A DNA stretch of 64,000 nt, from positions 124,001-188,000 of the forward strand of contig JAIQFA010000001.1 in the NCBI GenBank assembly GCA_020073525.1. Reading direction: 5' to 3'. Positions 1 to 8,376 of the stretch are shown here, one piece after another. This stretch comes from Terriglobia bacterium (lineage in GTDB: Bacteria > Acidobacteriota > Terriglobia > Terriglobales > Acidobacteriaceae). Made by a program: the position numbers and the translations under genes. The stretch's first letter is position 1; each line of letters opens with the position of its first letter. The notes under the pieces are model-generated. The model saw only the letters and a list, made by a program, of their open reading frames with translations. It searched no databases and had not been told where the DNA came from.

Positions 1-418
1 ACGCCTATGAGCAGGAGAGATCGTCGTTGGTCGTTCGTCGTTAGTCGTTCGCTGTTTGTCGTTCGCCCTGAGGTCGCAGCTCTCGACCTGTAGTTCTTCC
101 CCTCAGGGGGTACCCCCCTCCCCCACCCGGTATATTAGAATCAAGACTTTAGGGGAAATTTCCAGCCAAAGTCTTGAGTGCAAGGGAGTTAGAGGTAAAA
201 TCTTGGCAATAAAGGAGTTAGGATTGACTTTTCAGAAAGCCAAACAGCCTAGCCCAGGTTATCCCTTCTTAGTAAGTTGTCAAAGACCGAGCGACTGCGG
301 TGCGCTGAGCACTTACTTCTATTTTAACAAATGGTGTCAAGAGGGATTCGACAGTTTTGGTTCTTGATGTCTGCGTGAGTGACTTCTGGCGGCTCGGGGC
401 CACCTGCGGTGATGACAC
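1..418. repeat. Gene-free, repeat-rich left edge
   Basis: No convincing gene lies here. Three repeat types are visible: a GTCGTT/GTCGTTCG-type simple repeat at 21-65, whose reverse complement family reappears at 16440-16480; a perfect 12-bp palindrome GGGGGTACCCCC at 106-117 in a poly-C stretch; and a degenerate tandem pair at 168-194 and 197-222, both with the pattern AAARTCTTG, a short variable part and GGAGTTAG. The base composition is more AT-rich than the genes to the right. Such arrays are common between genes in Acidobacteriota genomes (known from the group, not tested here). The 103-codon open frame over it has no recognisable protein character. Confidence 0.6.
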
Positions 419-1204
419 TCACACTAGCTTTTCTAGGGTCTTTTGACAGAGCATGTTCAATCGGGCCGGAGAGTCTACGTTCATCCCGAAGAGGGCGTAG
501 CCGATGGAGCTGCGGACAGAGACTGTGATGACGAAAAGAGTGGAACGGCACGTGTTGCGCAAACCAGATGAGGACGACAGCCGAAACGGCGTTCCCTCAT
601 CGGGGCAGTAGCAGTCGATTGCCGGGCTAGAGCAATGCACGAACTGAGACGCATAATAGTAGTTGGCCGCATGCTCGGCTTTTCTGTGCCTTTGCGTCAT
701 CGTGCCGTCTAGGGGATGATCAGAGATTGCGACCTTCCAGACAAATCCGTCCTCACCGGACCAGTGGCGGCGAGCAGGCTTAGTATCCGCGACAATTCCT
801 TCGCGTTTCATATACTGCCTTATTTCGGATTCCTTCTCCATCCCGGTAGAGTGTTCGAGGGCGTAGTGAGCCCAGAACGCCTTATCAGCCATTGCGAAGT
901 TCGCAAAATCCCTTGAGCGCCGATACTGGAGGGCTGGTTCACCGGTCAAATATCGGAGGATAGTCGCACATTCGACGATGGACCTGCTAAGGCCGAACGC
1001 TTCGTCTGGAAAGTCAAGGACCAGCAGCTTTAGGCAGGCTCGTGAAAGTGCGAACACTTTGGACACCATCGCCAATCCTAGAATATCAAACGGGTGCCGA
1101 TAGGGGAGACGCGGGACGATTCCGAGCCTATTAACCTCAGCTTCGGCCCCTTTCAGGTAAACCTGCACCTTTCGTATCTCAGTTCCGTTATTAGGATGAG
1201 CCAT
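419..1204 (-). CDS. DUF5677-like hypothetical protein
   Basis: Protein of 261 residues. The middle has the pattern I associate with DUF5677 proteins: a helix with a conserved SIVECATILRYL stretch, followed by a region ending in FANFAMADKAFW and a later YYYASQFVHCSS segment (Tyr/Ser/His-rich). The molecular role of this family is not known to me. The open frame extends upstream to 1402, but that would overlap the FmdE-family gene and add a low-complexity Ala/Lys/Cys stretch, so the ATG at 1204 is chosen; no clear ribosome binding site precedes it. The gene sits next to the repeat-rich left edge and is less GC-rich than its neighbours, which suggests an accessory gene. The family call is moderate. 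Confidence 0.6.
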   Translation of the reverse strand: MAHPNNGTEIRKVQVYLKGAEAEVNRLGIVPRLPYRHPFDILGLAMVSKVFALSRACLKLLVLDFPDEAFGLSRSIVECATILRYLTGEPALQYRRSRDFANFAMADKAFWAHYALEHSTGMEKESEIRQYMKREGIVADTKPARRHWSGEDGFVWKVAISDHPLDGTMTQRHRKAEHAANYYYASQFVHCSSPAIDCYCPDEGTPFRLSSSSGLRNTCRSTLFVITVSVRSSIGYALFGMNVDSPARLNMLCQKTLEKLV

Positions 1205-1292
1205 CGTTGTAAGCCCACATACAACTACAGTGTAATGGCTGGCAAGGGGTTTCAGTTTAGGGGTGGCCAATGGAGGCGCGGCGGCAGCTGCT

Positions 1293-1871
1293 CTACAGCG
1301 GTTCGTAGTACTTTTCTCCTGCGCATGCTCGGCATAGCACGCGCCCGTCGCGCAGGACTTCGCGGCGGAAGTTGATGCCTTCGCCGCACTCGGCACAGAC
1401 AATGCGCTCGCCCTTGTATCCGGGGAATTCTTCCGCGGGGAGTTCGACCTTCACCCACTGCTTGGTAAACAAATCGTCTTCCGCCATCTCGCGATAGGCG
1501 AGCATCTGCTGCTGGTTCTTGCTTTCTAGTTCGGGATGCATGGTGCGGGCCAGCGCCTTGGACGATTCTTTGGCGGCGATGCGGATGGCTTTGCCGGTGC
1601 TCACGTCAACGAAGGTCGCGGCCATCTTTCCCCAGTCGCGAAATTTCAGGGCGCGCTTGCCGAGACGGCATCCGGTGACCAGGGCTATGGCGTCGGTGGC
1701 GCAGCGATCGATTTCGACGAACGTTACCAGACGTTTGCGTTCTTTACCACGTGGGTCTTCGATGCCCAGCTTGGCGAGGCCGAGCATAGCCATGCGCACG
1801 CCGAGGACTTGTCCCGCGCAGAGATGGCCGTGGGCCTGTTCGGCTTCGCGAAGATAGTCATCGAGCGTCAT
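1293..1871 (-). CDS. FmdE-family protein with C-terminal zinc ribbon
   Basis: Protein of 192 residues. Residues about 10-130 match the FmdE/FwdE family: GHLCAGQVLGVRMA near the start (the family's GHxCxGxxxGxR), then a CATDAIALVTGCRLGKRAL block and an aromatic TFVDVSTGKAIRI strand. The last 40 residues hold two CxxC pairs (CAEC and CRAC), a zinc ribbon of the type found in subunit E of formylmethanofuran dehydrogenase and in other bacterial FmdE-like proteins. In methanogens the family is tied to molybdenum/tungsten formate chemistry; in this bacterium no partner enzyme is nearby, so the function is open. It lies 107 nt downstream of cysS on the same strand, separated by a hairpin repeat. Confidence 0.75.
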   Translation of the reverse strand: MTLDDYLREAEQAHGHLCAGQVLGVRMAMLGLAKLGIEDPRGKERKRLVTFVEIDRCATDAIALVTGCRLGKRALKFRDWGKMAATFVDVSTGKAIRIAAKESSKALARTMHPELESKNQQQMLAYREMAEDDLFTKQWVKVELPAEEFPGYKGERIVCAECGEGINFRREVLRDGRVLCRACAGEKYYEPL

Positions 1872-1885
1872 GAATCTTTCGTTCC

Positions 1886-1982
1886 GTAGCGCCGCCGTCC
1901 CGGCGGCTGTCCGGCGGGCGTCATCGCCCGCCGCGCCGAGGGCGGGACGCCCTCGGGACAGCCGGCAAGATGCCGGCGCTAC
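1886..1982. repeat. Nested-hairpin (REP-like) intergenic repeat
   Basis: A 97-bp GC-rich inverted repeat between cysS and the FmdE-family gene. Outer arms begin GTAGCGCCG and end CGGCGCTAC; inside are two further hairpins, GGCGGGCG/CGCCCGCC around a tcat loop and a GAGGGCG/CGCCCTC pair. Hairpins of the same style occur at 11600-11640, 18107-18139 and 58010-58040. Its last bases touch the stop codon of cysS, so it will fold in the 3' end of that transcript. Confidence 0.7.
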
Positions 1983-3463
1983 TTTCTCCTCCAGCGTACC
2001 CCATCCTTCGTGTTCTCGACGATGATGCCGGCGGCGGTCAGTTCCGCGCGCAGCGCGTCGGAGCTTTTGAAATTTCGCGCTTTGCGCGCCGCCTCCATTT
2101 CGGCCAACTTCCGATTGACCTGTTCATCGCCAAGTTGCGCGGAACTAGCGATCTCCGTCAATTCGGGGCTGATCTCTTTTTCGCGGCCTTCGGCGCGCGC
2201 CCAATCGAGGATGGCTTTCATCTTCGGCTGGTCGTCATCTTTCAGGACTCCGAATATCTCGTCGAACTTGTCCAGCGCGCCGAGCAACGACTTCACGTCG
2301 TCCTGCCGAACCTGCCCGGCATCGAGCGCGGTGTTGGCTTTGCGCAGCATGTCGAACATGGCGGCTTGTGCCTCGGCGGTGTTCAAATCATCGTCGAGGG
2401 CGCTCTTCATTTGGGCGATGGTTTCGTCCGCCAGTTGCGCCATCGGCGGGGTCGCGCCCGCGGGGAACTGCGTGCTGGTCAGGCGGAAGCGGAAGTTGCG
2501 CAATTTCTCCACCGAACTTGCCGCGGACTTCAAGCCGTCGAACGTGAAGTTCAACTGATTGCGATAGGGCACCTGCGTCAGCAGCCAGCGGATCGACGAC
2601 GGCTTGTGCCCGCGCAGCACGAGGTCCCGGATGGTGAAAAAATTCCCGAGACTCTTTGACATCTTCTGGCCCTCGACCAGGAGAAACCGCGCATGAAACC
2701 AATGGCGCACGAACGGCTTCCCACTGAGCGCTTCCGACTGCGCGATTTCGTTTTCGTGATGCGGAAAAATCAGGTCTTCGCCGCCGGCGTGCAAGTCAAA
2801 GCTCGGCCCGAATTGCTCCATCGACATCACCGAGCATTCGATGTGCCAGCCGGGACGCCCCGGCCCGATCGACGTGTCCCACGAGGCCTCCCCCGGCTTC
2901 GGCGCCTTCCACAGGGCGAAGTCGCGCGCGCTGTCCTTTTCGTATTCGTCCACGTCAACACGCGCGCCGTCAGTCATGCCGGCAAAATCTTTTTTCGAAA
3001 GCTTGCCGTACCCGGGAAATTGCGCGATGCGGAAATAATAGGAACCGTCGTCGGTTCGGTACGTGAAGCCTTTTTTCACCAGTTCGGCAATGAAGTCCGC
3101 CATGGCGGGGATGTGTTCGGTCGCGCGCACCAATACCGGCTGTTCAATGTTCAACGTCGCCGAATCTTCCAGGAAGGCCTGGGTAAACTTCGCGGTGTAC
3201 TGCTGCACCGTCACGCCGTCACGCGCCGAGTTGCGGATGATCTTGTCGTCCACGTCAGTAATGTTCATGACGTAGCGGACGTCGTATCCGCTCTGCCGCA
3301 GAAAGCGGTAAAGGAGATCGACAGCGATAAATGTCCGGAAATTGCCGATGTGGCCGTAGTCGTAGACGGTGGGTCCGCAAGCATACATGCGGACGCGGTT
3401 GCCGTCGAGTGGATGGAACTCTTCGACCTTCCCGGAGAGAGTGTTATAGAGACGCAGTCCCAT
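1979..3463 (-). CDS. cysS: Cysteinyl-tRNA synthetase
   Basis: Class I aminoacyl-tRNA synthetase that charges tRNA-Cys in the cytoplasm. The 494-residue length is normal for the family. The signature HIGN is at residues 38-41, preceded by the zinc ligand Cys29 in YACGPTVYDYG; the other zinc-site residues are Cys210 and the His pair in IFPHHENE (about 234-237), and KMSKS is at 267-271. The C-terminal DALR-type helical domain ends in VRWRRK. It is a single-copy housekeeping gene in most bacteria. On the minus strand it lies between the spermidine-synthase fusion gene (upstream, with a terminator hairpin in between) and the FmdE-family gene. The ATG at 3463 is the natural start because the protein begins MGLRLYNTL, as in its homologues. 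Confidence 0.97.
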   Translation of the reverse strand: MGLRLYNTLSGKVEEFHPLDGNRVRMYACGPTVYDYGHIGNFRTFIAVDLLYRFLRQSGYDVRYVMNITDVDDKIIRNSARDGVTVQQYTAKFTQAFLEDSATLNIEQPVLVRATEHIPAMADFIAELVKKGFTYRTDDGSYYFRIAQFPGYGKLSKKDFAGMTDGARVDVDEYEKDSARDFALWKAPKPGEASWDTSIGPGRPGWHIECSVMSMEQFGPSFDLHAGGEDLIFPHHENEIAQSEALSGKPFVRHWFHARFLLVEGQKMSKSLGNFFTIRDLVLRGHKPSSIRWLLTQVPYRNQLNFTFDGLKSAASSVEKLRNFRFRLTSTQFPAGATPPMAQLADETIAQMKSALDDDLNTAEAQAAMFDMLRKANTALDAGQVRQDDVKSLLGALDKFDEIFGVLKDDDQPKMKAILDWARAEGREKEISPELTEIASSAQLGDEQVNRKLAEMEAARKARNFKSSDALRAELTAAGIIVENTKDGVRWRRK

Positions 3464-3572
3464 GGATGAGTTCGCCAGCGCAGTTCGAATCTTTCATTCT
3501 AGGGGCGCGCTACAAAAGGGGCAATGGGGTTCGGGATCGACCGGGAAACCAACTGGACGATTGCAGCAAAGA

Positions 3573-3606
3573 GCCCCACTTCTCGAAAGGGCGTGAGAAG
3601 TGGGGC
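3573..3606 (-). terminator. Terminator-like hairpin after the spermidine-synthase fusion gene
   Basis: A perfect 12-bp stem (GCCCCACTTCTC at 3573-3584 with GAGAAGTGGGGC at 3595-3606) and a 10-nt loop, 7 nt beyond the stop codon of the minus-strand gene that ends at 3613. On the minus strand the stem is followed by TCTTTGC, a weak U tract. Its position fits termination before cysS. Confidence 0.65.
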
Positions 3607-3612
3607 AGGCAT

Positions 3613-5778
3613 TTATTCCATCGCCATCAACTCGCCAAACGGCGTTCGCAACAGGAAATATTCATTGATCGGGCGATCATCCGTGAGGGTGGCGGTTGCC
3701 GGCGAGAGCGCGATAATGGCATCCGTGGATGTCTCGTGATCCAGCAGCAGATCTACCTGCTGCTCGGGCGACGCAGCGGGTCCCCACTCCATCATGTCGG
3801 TCACGGCTCCTGACGGCATTCTTGCCACCAGCTCCGCGGCTGTCCGGGTGGGAATGGGACGTTCACTGGCGAGGAAGTGCCAGCCCCAGCCTTCCATGCC
3901 GCGAAACACACGGACATAGGGAAAGGAACTTTTGATCGCGCGCGCCACCGCGGCCTGGGTGGGATCGTCGGCCTCGGGCAGCCATTGCTGCAGGATTCCG
4001 CCCGGCTGCAGTCGTTGCCTGGCGATGGTGTAGAAGTCTTGCGAATAGAGCAGGCTCGAACCAGCGGTCTGCACGGGCGGTGGCGGGTCCACGATGATGG
4101 CGTCGTACTTGGCGGGGGAGCGTTCCAGGTAGCGACGGCCATCGTCGATGACTACATGCGCGAACGGCGACGCCATCACCTCGGCGGCATCCGCATGGAA
4201 AAAGCTGAAGACTTGGGGTACGCTGGGCACAAGCTCGACCGCGGTGCCGGAAATATTCCACGTAACCACTGAGCGGAACGTGGTCCCCATGCCAAAACAG
4301 ATGATCAAGGCGCTGCGGGGCGTGTGGTCGAGCGAGGCCAGCGTCATGTGGGCCATCATCTTGGTGATGGGCGTCAGCGCGGTCATTCCCATGCCATTCA
4401 CCAGGAGCCGCCGCTTCATACCGTCTCCATAGGCAACCACGGTCGCGGTCGCGTCGCGCCGCACTCTCCGGCCAGGAAACTGGGTCTCAAAATCCTTGGT
4501 TGCCAGCAAAACCGACAGTGCCAGCAAGAGAATGCCGTAGGCCGCAACGCGACTGAAAGGCCGGAAGCCGGGTGCGTGCGGGCTGGGAAACGCCATCGCG
4601 AACCACGGCAGGCAAAGCAAAAGCACCGACCAGTGTTCGCCGACCAGGGGTAGCAGCAGGAATCCGCAAACCAGCGGGCCAATAATGCACCCCACCACGT
4701 TCACGGCGTAAGCGCGACCGGCCCGATCGGGATCGCCTCCGGACCACCGGTCCACCAGCATGGGAGTGAGGAATCCCATCATCGCCGCAAACGGCATGAC
4801 GCCCAGGAAAACCCGCGCCACCAGGTGCAAAGGGACGCGAGCATCGGCGGTAAGCAGCGGCAGGATTCCCAGCAGCGCCAGCGATATCCAGGTGAGCCGG
4901 CTCTCCTGTTTTCGGGTGCGGCTCCAATTGCGGTAAATCCGCGATCCCATAAATGTAGCCAACAGGTAAGCGACCAGGATCATGCCGAAGGAATAGACCA
5001 CGGGGCCAACGTAGGGCGTGAAGAGCCGAATCCAAATCAACTCCATGCCCATGGTAGCCAGCCCGGTGGTGAACAGCAGGACCAGCACACTTCTTGAGCT
5101 GTCGGTAGGGCTGTAGGCAGCCTCGGAAGGGCCCGCGGCGCGGGGCTGAACCGGTCGGGATCGGAGTGATACTGCAAAGGCTGAAACGGCAATGGCCACA
5201 TTCAGCGCCGCGCCAATCCGCAGCGTCCTATGAAAACCGTAAGGCTCGATGAGAAGCAGCGGCAGGAACGAACCAAGGACCGCGCCCAGCACATTCGCAA
5301 GATAGAGGAAACTGAACGACCGGCCGTCGCCTTCTTGCTGACGCTGGCGGATTGCAAACATGGCCACTGGGATCGTCGCGCCCATACAAGCGCAGAACGG
5401 AATCATGGTCGCAGACAGCCAAAGTCCTGAGATCAAATAGTAGGCAGCCGAAGACACGGCTGCGCGATCCGCCAGCACTTCGAGCAGGTGATGCCCCCAA
5501 ACCAGTTCCGCCGGAACCACCAGGGCGGATAGACCGATCATGAGTTCAAGCACCGCGTACAGCCGCAGAGGAGGAAAACTGATGCGGTCCCGGTAGCGGC
5601 GCACCAGCGTTCCGGCGATCCAGGAGCCGGCTCCAAGTCCAGCCATGAATACGGAAAGGACGATCGAAGTCAGCGCCGTGGTGACGCCAAACTGCGCCAT
5701 CGACAACCGCAGCCAGATGAGCTCGCACAACACACTGCAGAATCCCGAGACAAAGAAAAACCAGAAAAACCACGCCAT
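3613..5778 (-). CDS. Membrane protein fused to a spermidine synthase-like domain
   Basis: Protein of 721 residues. Roughly the first 430 residues are a chain of hydrophobic segments resembling a transporter-like (MFS-type) membrane domain, beginning MAWFFWFFFVSG. The last ~280 residues resemble the Rossmann methyltransferase fold of spermidine synthases: an ICFGMGTTFR glycine loop, VIDDGRRYLERS, then DAIIVDPPPP and a LYSQDFYTIARQRLQPGG strand-helix. Such fusions are widespread in Acidobacteriota and Planctomycetes; their substrate is unknown and aminopropyl transfer cannot be assumed. A hairpin terminator follows it. Its start lies 91 nt downstream of the end of pgsA, so it may be the last member of that minus-strand group. 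Confidence 0.85.
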   Translation of the reverse strand: MAWFFWFFFVSGFCSVLCELIWLRLSMAQFGVTTALTSIVLSVFMAGLGAGSWIAGTLVRRYRDRISFPPLRLYAVLELMIGLSALVVPAELVWGHHLLEVLADRAAVSSAAYYLISGLWLSATMIPFCACMGATIPVAMFAIRQRQQEGDGRSFSFLYLANVLGAVLGSFLPLLLIEPYGFHRTLRIGAALNVAIAVSAFAVSLRSRPVQPRAAGPSEAAYSPTDSSRSVLVLLFTTGLATMGMELIWIRLFTPYVGPVVYSFGMILVAYLLATFMGSRIYRNWSRTRKQESRLTWISLALLGILPLLTADARVPLHLVARVFLGVMPFAAMMGFLTPMLVDRWSGGDPDRAGRAYAVNVVGCIIGPLVCGFLLLPLVGEHWSVLLLCLPWFAMAFPSPHAPGFRPFSRVAAYGILLLALSVLLATKDFETQFPGRRVRRDATATVVAYGDGMKRRLLVNGMGMTALTPITKMMAHMTLASLDHTPRSALIICFGMGTTFRSVVTWNISGTAVELVPSVPQVFSFFHADAAEVMASPFAHVVIDDGRRYLERSPAKYDAIIVDPPPPVQTAGSSLLYSQDFYTIARQRLQPGGILQQWLPEADDPTQAAVARAIKSSFPYVRVFRGMEGWGWHFLASERPIPTRTAAELVARMPSGAVTDMMEWGPAASPEQQVDLLLDHETSTDAIIALSPATATLTDDRPINEYFLLRTPFGELMAME

Positions 5779-5868
5779 TCATTGCCTTTCCGAACTTGAT
5801 TTCACGATTAGGATGCGCGGATTCAAGCCATTTGCCGCTTCCGATTCACAGCACGCCAATATACAAGA

Positions 5869-6468
5869 TCAGGACTTGGATCGTCCGCCTTCTGGTGGAA
5901 TGGCAGGGAGCGGCGCTGGTTGGCGCAGCCGGTGCTGCACCAGAAATGCGTAGTGCACGGCCGACACGATGGTGAAGATGAATGTCGCGCGCAGGAAAGT
6001 AGTGCGTGCGATCCAAACCCAGCGCACGGGCTCGATGAGCAGCAGCAGCACGAAAAAAATCGCAGCCACTTGCGCGAAGGTGTTGGCCTTGCCGAAAATG
6101 CTGGGGCGAAAATCACGCAGGCCGGCGATCATGAACAGCACGCCGCTAACCAGCAGTATGGAGATATCGCGGCTGAATACCATGACCGTATATTTCCAGG
6201 GGATGAGCCGCTCGATGGAGAGCACAAGAAACATGGTGCTCATGAGCAGCTTGTCGGCGATCGGATCGAGATACTGCCCAAGCAGGGTTTGCTGATGCAG
6301 GGTGCGGGCGAGCAGGCCGTCAAGTCCGTCACTCAATCCGGCAAACACAAACAGCAACAGCGCCCATTTGAAATCGTGCTTGACCAGGTTGATGACGATG
6401 AACGGCAGGAAAATCATGCGCAGCAGCGTGAGCTGGTTGGGCGCAGTCAGGATCTCGCGGAGATTCAC
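5869..6468 (-). CDS. pgsA: CDP-diacylglycerol--glycerol-3-phosphate 3-phosphatidyltransferase
   Basis: Integral membrane CDP-alcohol phosphotransferase of 199 residues, which commits CDP-diacylglycerol to phosphatidylglycerol and cardiolipin synthesis. The family motif DGx2ARx8Gx3Dx3D is intact: it starts at DGLDGLLAR and ends at QYLDPIADK (about residues 50-75). The N-terminus, with NQLTLLRMIFLPF, and further hydrophobic segments fit PgsA. Its ATG overlaps the stop codon of the upstream small unknown gene by 4 nt, so the two are translationally coupled. A phosphatidylserine or phosphatidylinositol phosphate synthase of the same superfamily is the main alternative, but length and N-terminal pattern favour PgsA. 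Confidence 0.9.
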   Translation of the reverse strand: MNLREILTAPNQLTLLRMIFLPFIVINLVKHDFKWALLLFVFAGLSDGLDGLLARTLHQQTLLGQYLDPIADKLLMSTMFLVLSIERLIPWKYTVMVFSRDISILLVSGVLFMIAGLRDFRPSIFGKANTFAQVAAIFFVLLLLIEPVRWVWIARTTFLRATFIFTIVSAVHYAFLVQHRLRQPAPLPAIPPEGGRSKS

Positions 6469-6872
6469 CGAGCTTTTTCTCCCCCAGCGTGTTCTCCTCC
6501 GGCATGTCCACGGGCGCTCCCAAGAAACTCGTTCACTAGAAGCGGAGCGGGGTCTTGCCCGGTCTTCTCCGCGAAGCGCTGGGCGAGCGAGAGGATATTT
6601 CCTTCGGGAAGATCCAGCTCCATGCGCTCCAGGCGGTGCATGGGAAAGAAGACGACCCCGGAGGTGAAGGGATCGCCGTTCTTGATCTGAGAGGCCAGGT
6701 CGTCGAACGATGCGACATCGACCCCGCGCAGGCTGAGGCCTTCGGCCGAAAGAAAGAGAATCGCGCCCCAGAATTTCTCGCGCGGGTTGGTCAACGTCGC
6801 GATCACGAGCGCGCCGGGACGGAAGGGGCTGACAGCCTGCGGTTCCTGATAAAAGCTAGTGCTGGGCACCAT
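6465..6872 (-). CDS. Conserved hypothetical protein coupled to pgsA
   Basis: A 135-residue soluble protein of unknown function. It starts with a disordered segment, then a compact alpha/beta part with PGALVIATLTNPREKFWGA and SAEGLSLRGVDVASFDD, and VVFFPMHRLERMELDL; the C-terminus is Gly/His-rich (GHAGGEHAGGEKAR). The early sequence suggests a small beta-barrel-like domain that I cannot name. The open frame extends to a TTG at 6905, but the ATG at 6872 is preferred, without a strong ribosome binding site for either. Its 3' end overlaps the pgsA start in an ATGA, so the two products are probably made together, and it follows the NtrC-type regulator gene on the same strand by about 90 nt. Confidence 0.65.
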   Translation of the reverse strand: MVPSTSFYQEPQAVSPFRPGALVIATLTNPREKFWGAILFLSAEGLSLRGVDVASFDDLASQIKNGDPFTSGVVFFPMHRLERMELDLPEGNILSLAQRFAEKTGQDPAPLLVNEFLGSARGHAGGEHAGGEKAR

Positions 6873-6963
6873 GCGATTGTCGTCTGTAGAGGATAGAAAT
6901 TGCAAACGGACGGCGGGTCGCCGTGTAAAAGCTTGCGCAATTCAACCCCCATTGGAAGGGGTG

Positions 6964-8343
6964 TTATCGGTCCTCGTTCTTCACCGCTTTCAAATCAATC
7001 CCCACCTGCTCGGCCTTCTTGTAAAGATGCGATCGTTCCAGTCCCAGCGCCCGCGCCGTGTTCGAGATTTGGTGGTGGTTGCGTTTCAGCTCCGCCAGGA
7101 TGGTTTGCTTCTCAAAGGCGCGCACGCGGTCGGCTAGCGGGCCGGCGCCTGCCGATGCAGAGTCGGACCCGGCCACGGAAGCAGGCAGTGCCAGCGCTAC
7201 CGTTTCTGCGGTGACCTCGTCGGAAGTTGCCAGCAGCATCAGTCGCTCGACGGCGTTCCTGAGTTCGCGGACATTGCCCGGCCACGGCTGTTCTTGTAGC
7301 GCGGCCATCGCGTCTGCAGTGAAGCGCATGGGCTTCCATCCGTTGGTCGTGCTCACCTGCAGGGCAAAGTGCTCGATCAGCGCCGGGATATCTTCACGGC
7401 GTTCGCGCAACGGGGGCAGGCGGAGCGGGAAGACGAACACGCGGTGAAACAAATCTTGCCGAAATTTGCCGTCGCGGACTTGCGCTTCGAGGTCGCAGTG
7501 GGTAGCAACAACGACCCGCACGTCGACGGCGATGGCGCGCTCGCCGCCGATACGCTCTACCTCGCCTTCTTCCAGCACGCGCAGCAGCTTGGCCTGCATG
7601 GTGAGGGGCATATCGCCGATTTCGTCGAGGAAAATGGTGCCGCGCTGCGCTTGCTCGAACTTGCCGAGATGGCGGCCAGCCGCCCCAGTGAACGATCCCT
7701 TTTCGTGGCCGAACAATTCGGATTCAATCAGCTCCGCCGGAACCGCAGCGCAGTTTAGTGTGACAAACGGACCGCCGGCCCGCGGACTGCGCTCGTGCAG
7801 CGTGCGCGCCACCAGTTCTTTTCCCGTGCCCGTCTCGCCGAGAATGCAGACGCGCGTTTCGCTCGAAGCCACGCGTTCCACCTGGGCCATCACACGGCGC
7901 ATGGTCTCGCCCTTCCAGACGATCTCGTGTTTGCCGAGACGGCGCGCCAGGTCGCGATTTTCGCGCTCCAGGCGGCCGAGTTTCAATGCATTCTCCACGG
8001 TGAGCAACAGTTTTTCGGTGGAGATCGGTTTTTCCAGGAAGTCGAGCGCACCGAGGCGAGTGGCACGCACCGCCATTTCGATATGCGCCTGTCCCGACAT
8101 CATCACCACCGGAGTCGGCACGCCTTGCGCTTTGAGTTCTTCGAGAAGCGTCAATCCGTCTTTGCCGGGCATCACCACGTCGGAGAGAATCAAGTCGAAC
8201 GATTGGGACTTGGCGAGTTCCAGAGCCTTGTTAGCGTTGTCGCAGACGGCGGTTTCGTGCCCTTCCAAACGAAACGCGCGCGACAGCGACGCCAGCGTGT
8301 TGGCCTCGTCATCCACGATCAGCAAGTGCGCTTTTTGCGCCAC
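6964..8343 (-). CDS. Sigma-54-dependent response regulator (NtrC/NtrX type)
   Basis: A 459-residue DNA-binding activator. It has a receiver domain (LLIVDDEAN near the start, phosphoacceptor Asp in DLILSDVVMPGKDG, Lys in LEKPIS), a central AAA+ domain (Walker A GETGTGKE near 165, FLDEIGDMP Walker B, sigma-54 contact loop GSFTGA rather than the usual GAFTGA) and a C-terminal Fis-type helix-turn-helix (NTARALGLERSHLYKKAEQ). It should open sigma-54 promoters after phosphorylation by the kinase encoded just upstream. A GTG at 8343 preceded by a GAGGT ribosome binding site is chosen; the alternative TTG at 8358 lies 15 nt further up. The gene follows the kinase gene by 33 nt, an operon arrangement. 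Confidence 0.93.
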   Translation of the reverse strand: MAQKAHLLIVDDEANTLASLSRAFRLEGHETAVCDNANKALELAKSQSFDLILSDVVMPGKDGLTLLEELKAQGVPTPVVMMSGQAHIEMAVRATRLGALDFLEKPISTEKLLLTVENALKLGRLERENRDLARRLGKHEIVWKGETMRRVMAQVERVASSETRVCILGETGTGKELVARTLHERSPRAGGPFVTLNCAAVPAELIESELFGHEKGSFTGAAGRHLGKFEQAQRGTIFLDEIGDMPLTMQAKLLRVLEEGEVERIGGERAIAVDVRVVVATHCDLEAQVRDGKFRQDLFHRVFVFPLRLPPLRERREDIPALIEHFALQVSTTNGWKPMRFTADAMAALQEQPWPGNVRELRNAVERLMLLATSDEVTAETVALALPASVAGSDSASAGAGPLADRVRAFEKQTILAELKRNHHQISNTARALGLERSHLYKKAEQVGIDLKAVKNEDR

Positions 8344-8376
8344 GATTATTGACCTCAACTGAAATGCAAACCAAAT

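Noticed and set aside
1970-2659. 229-codon plus-strand frame opposite cysS
   Set aside because: Antisense shadow of cysS, whose motifs are intact on the other strand.
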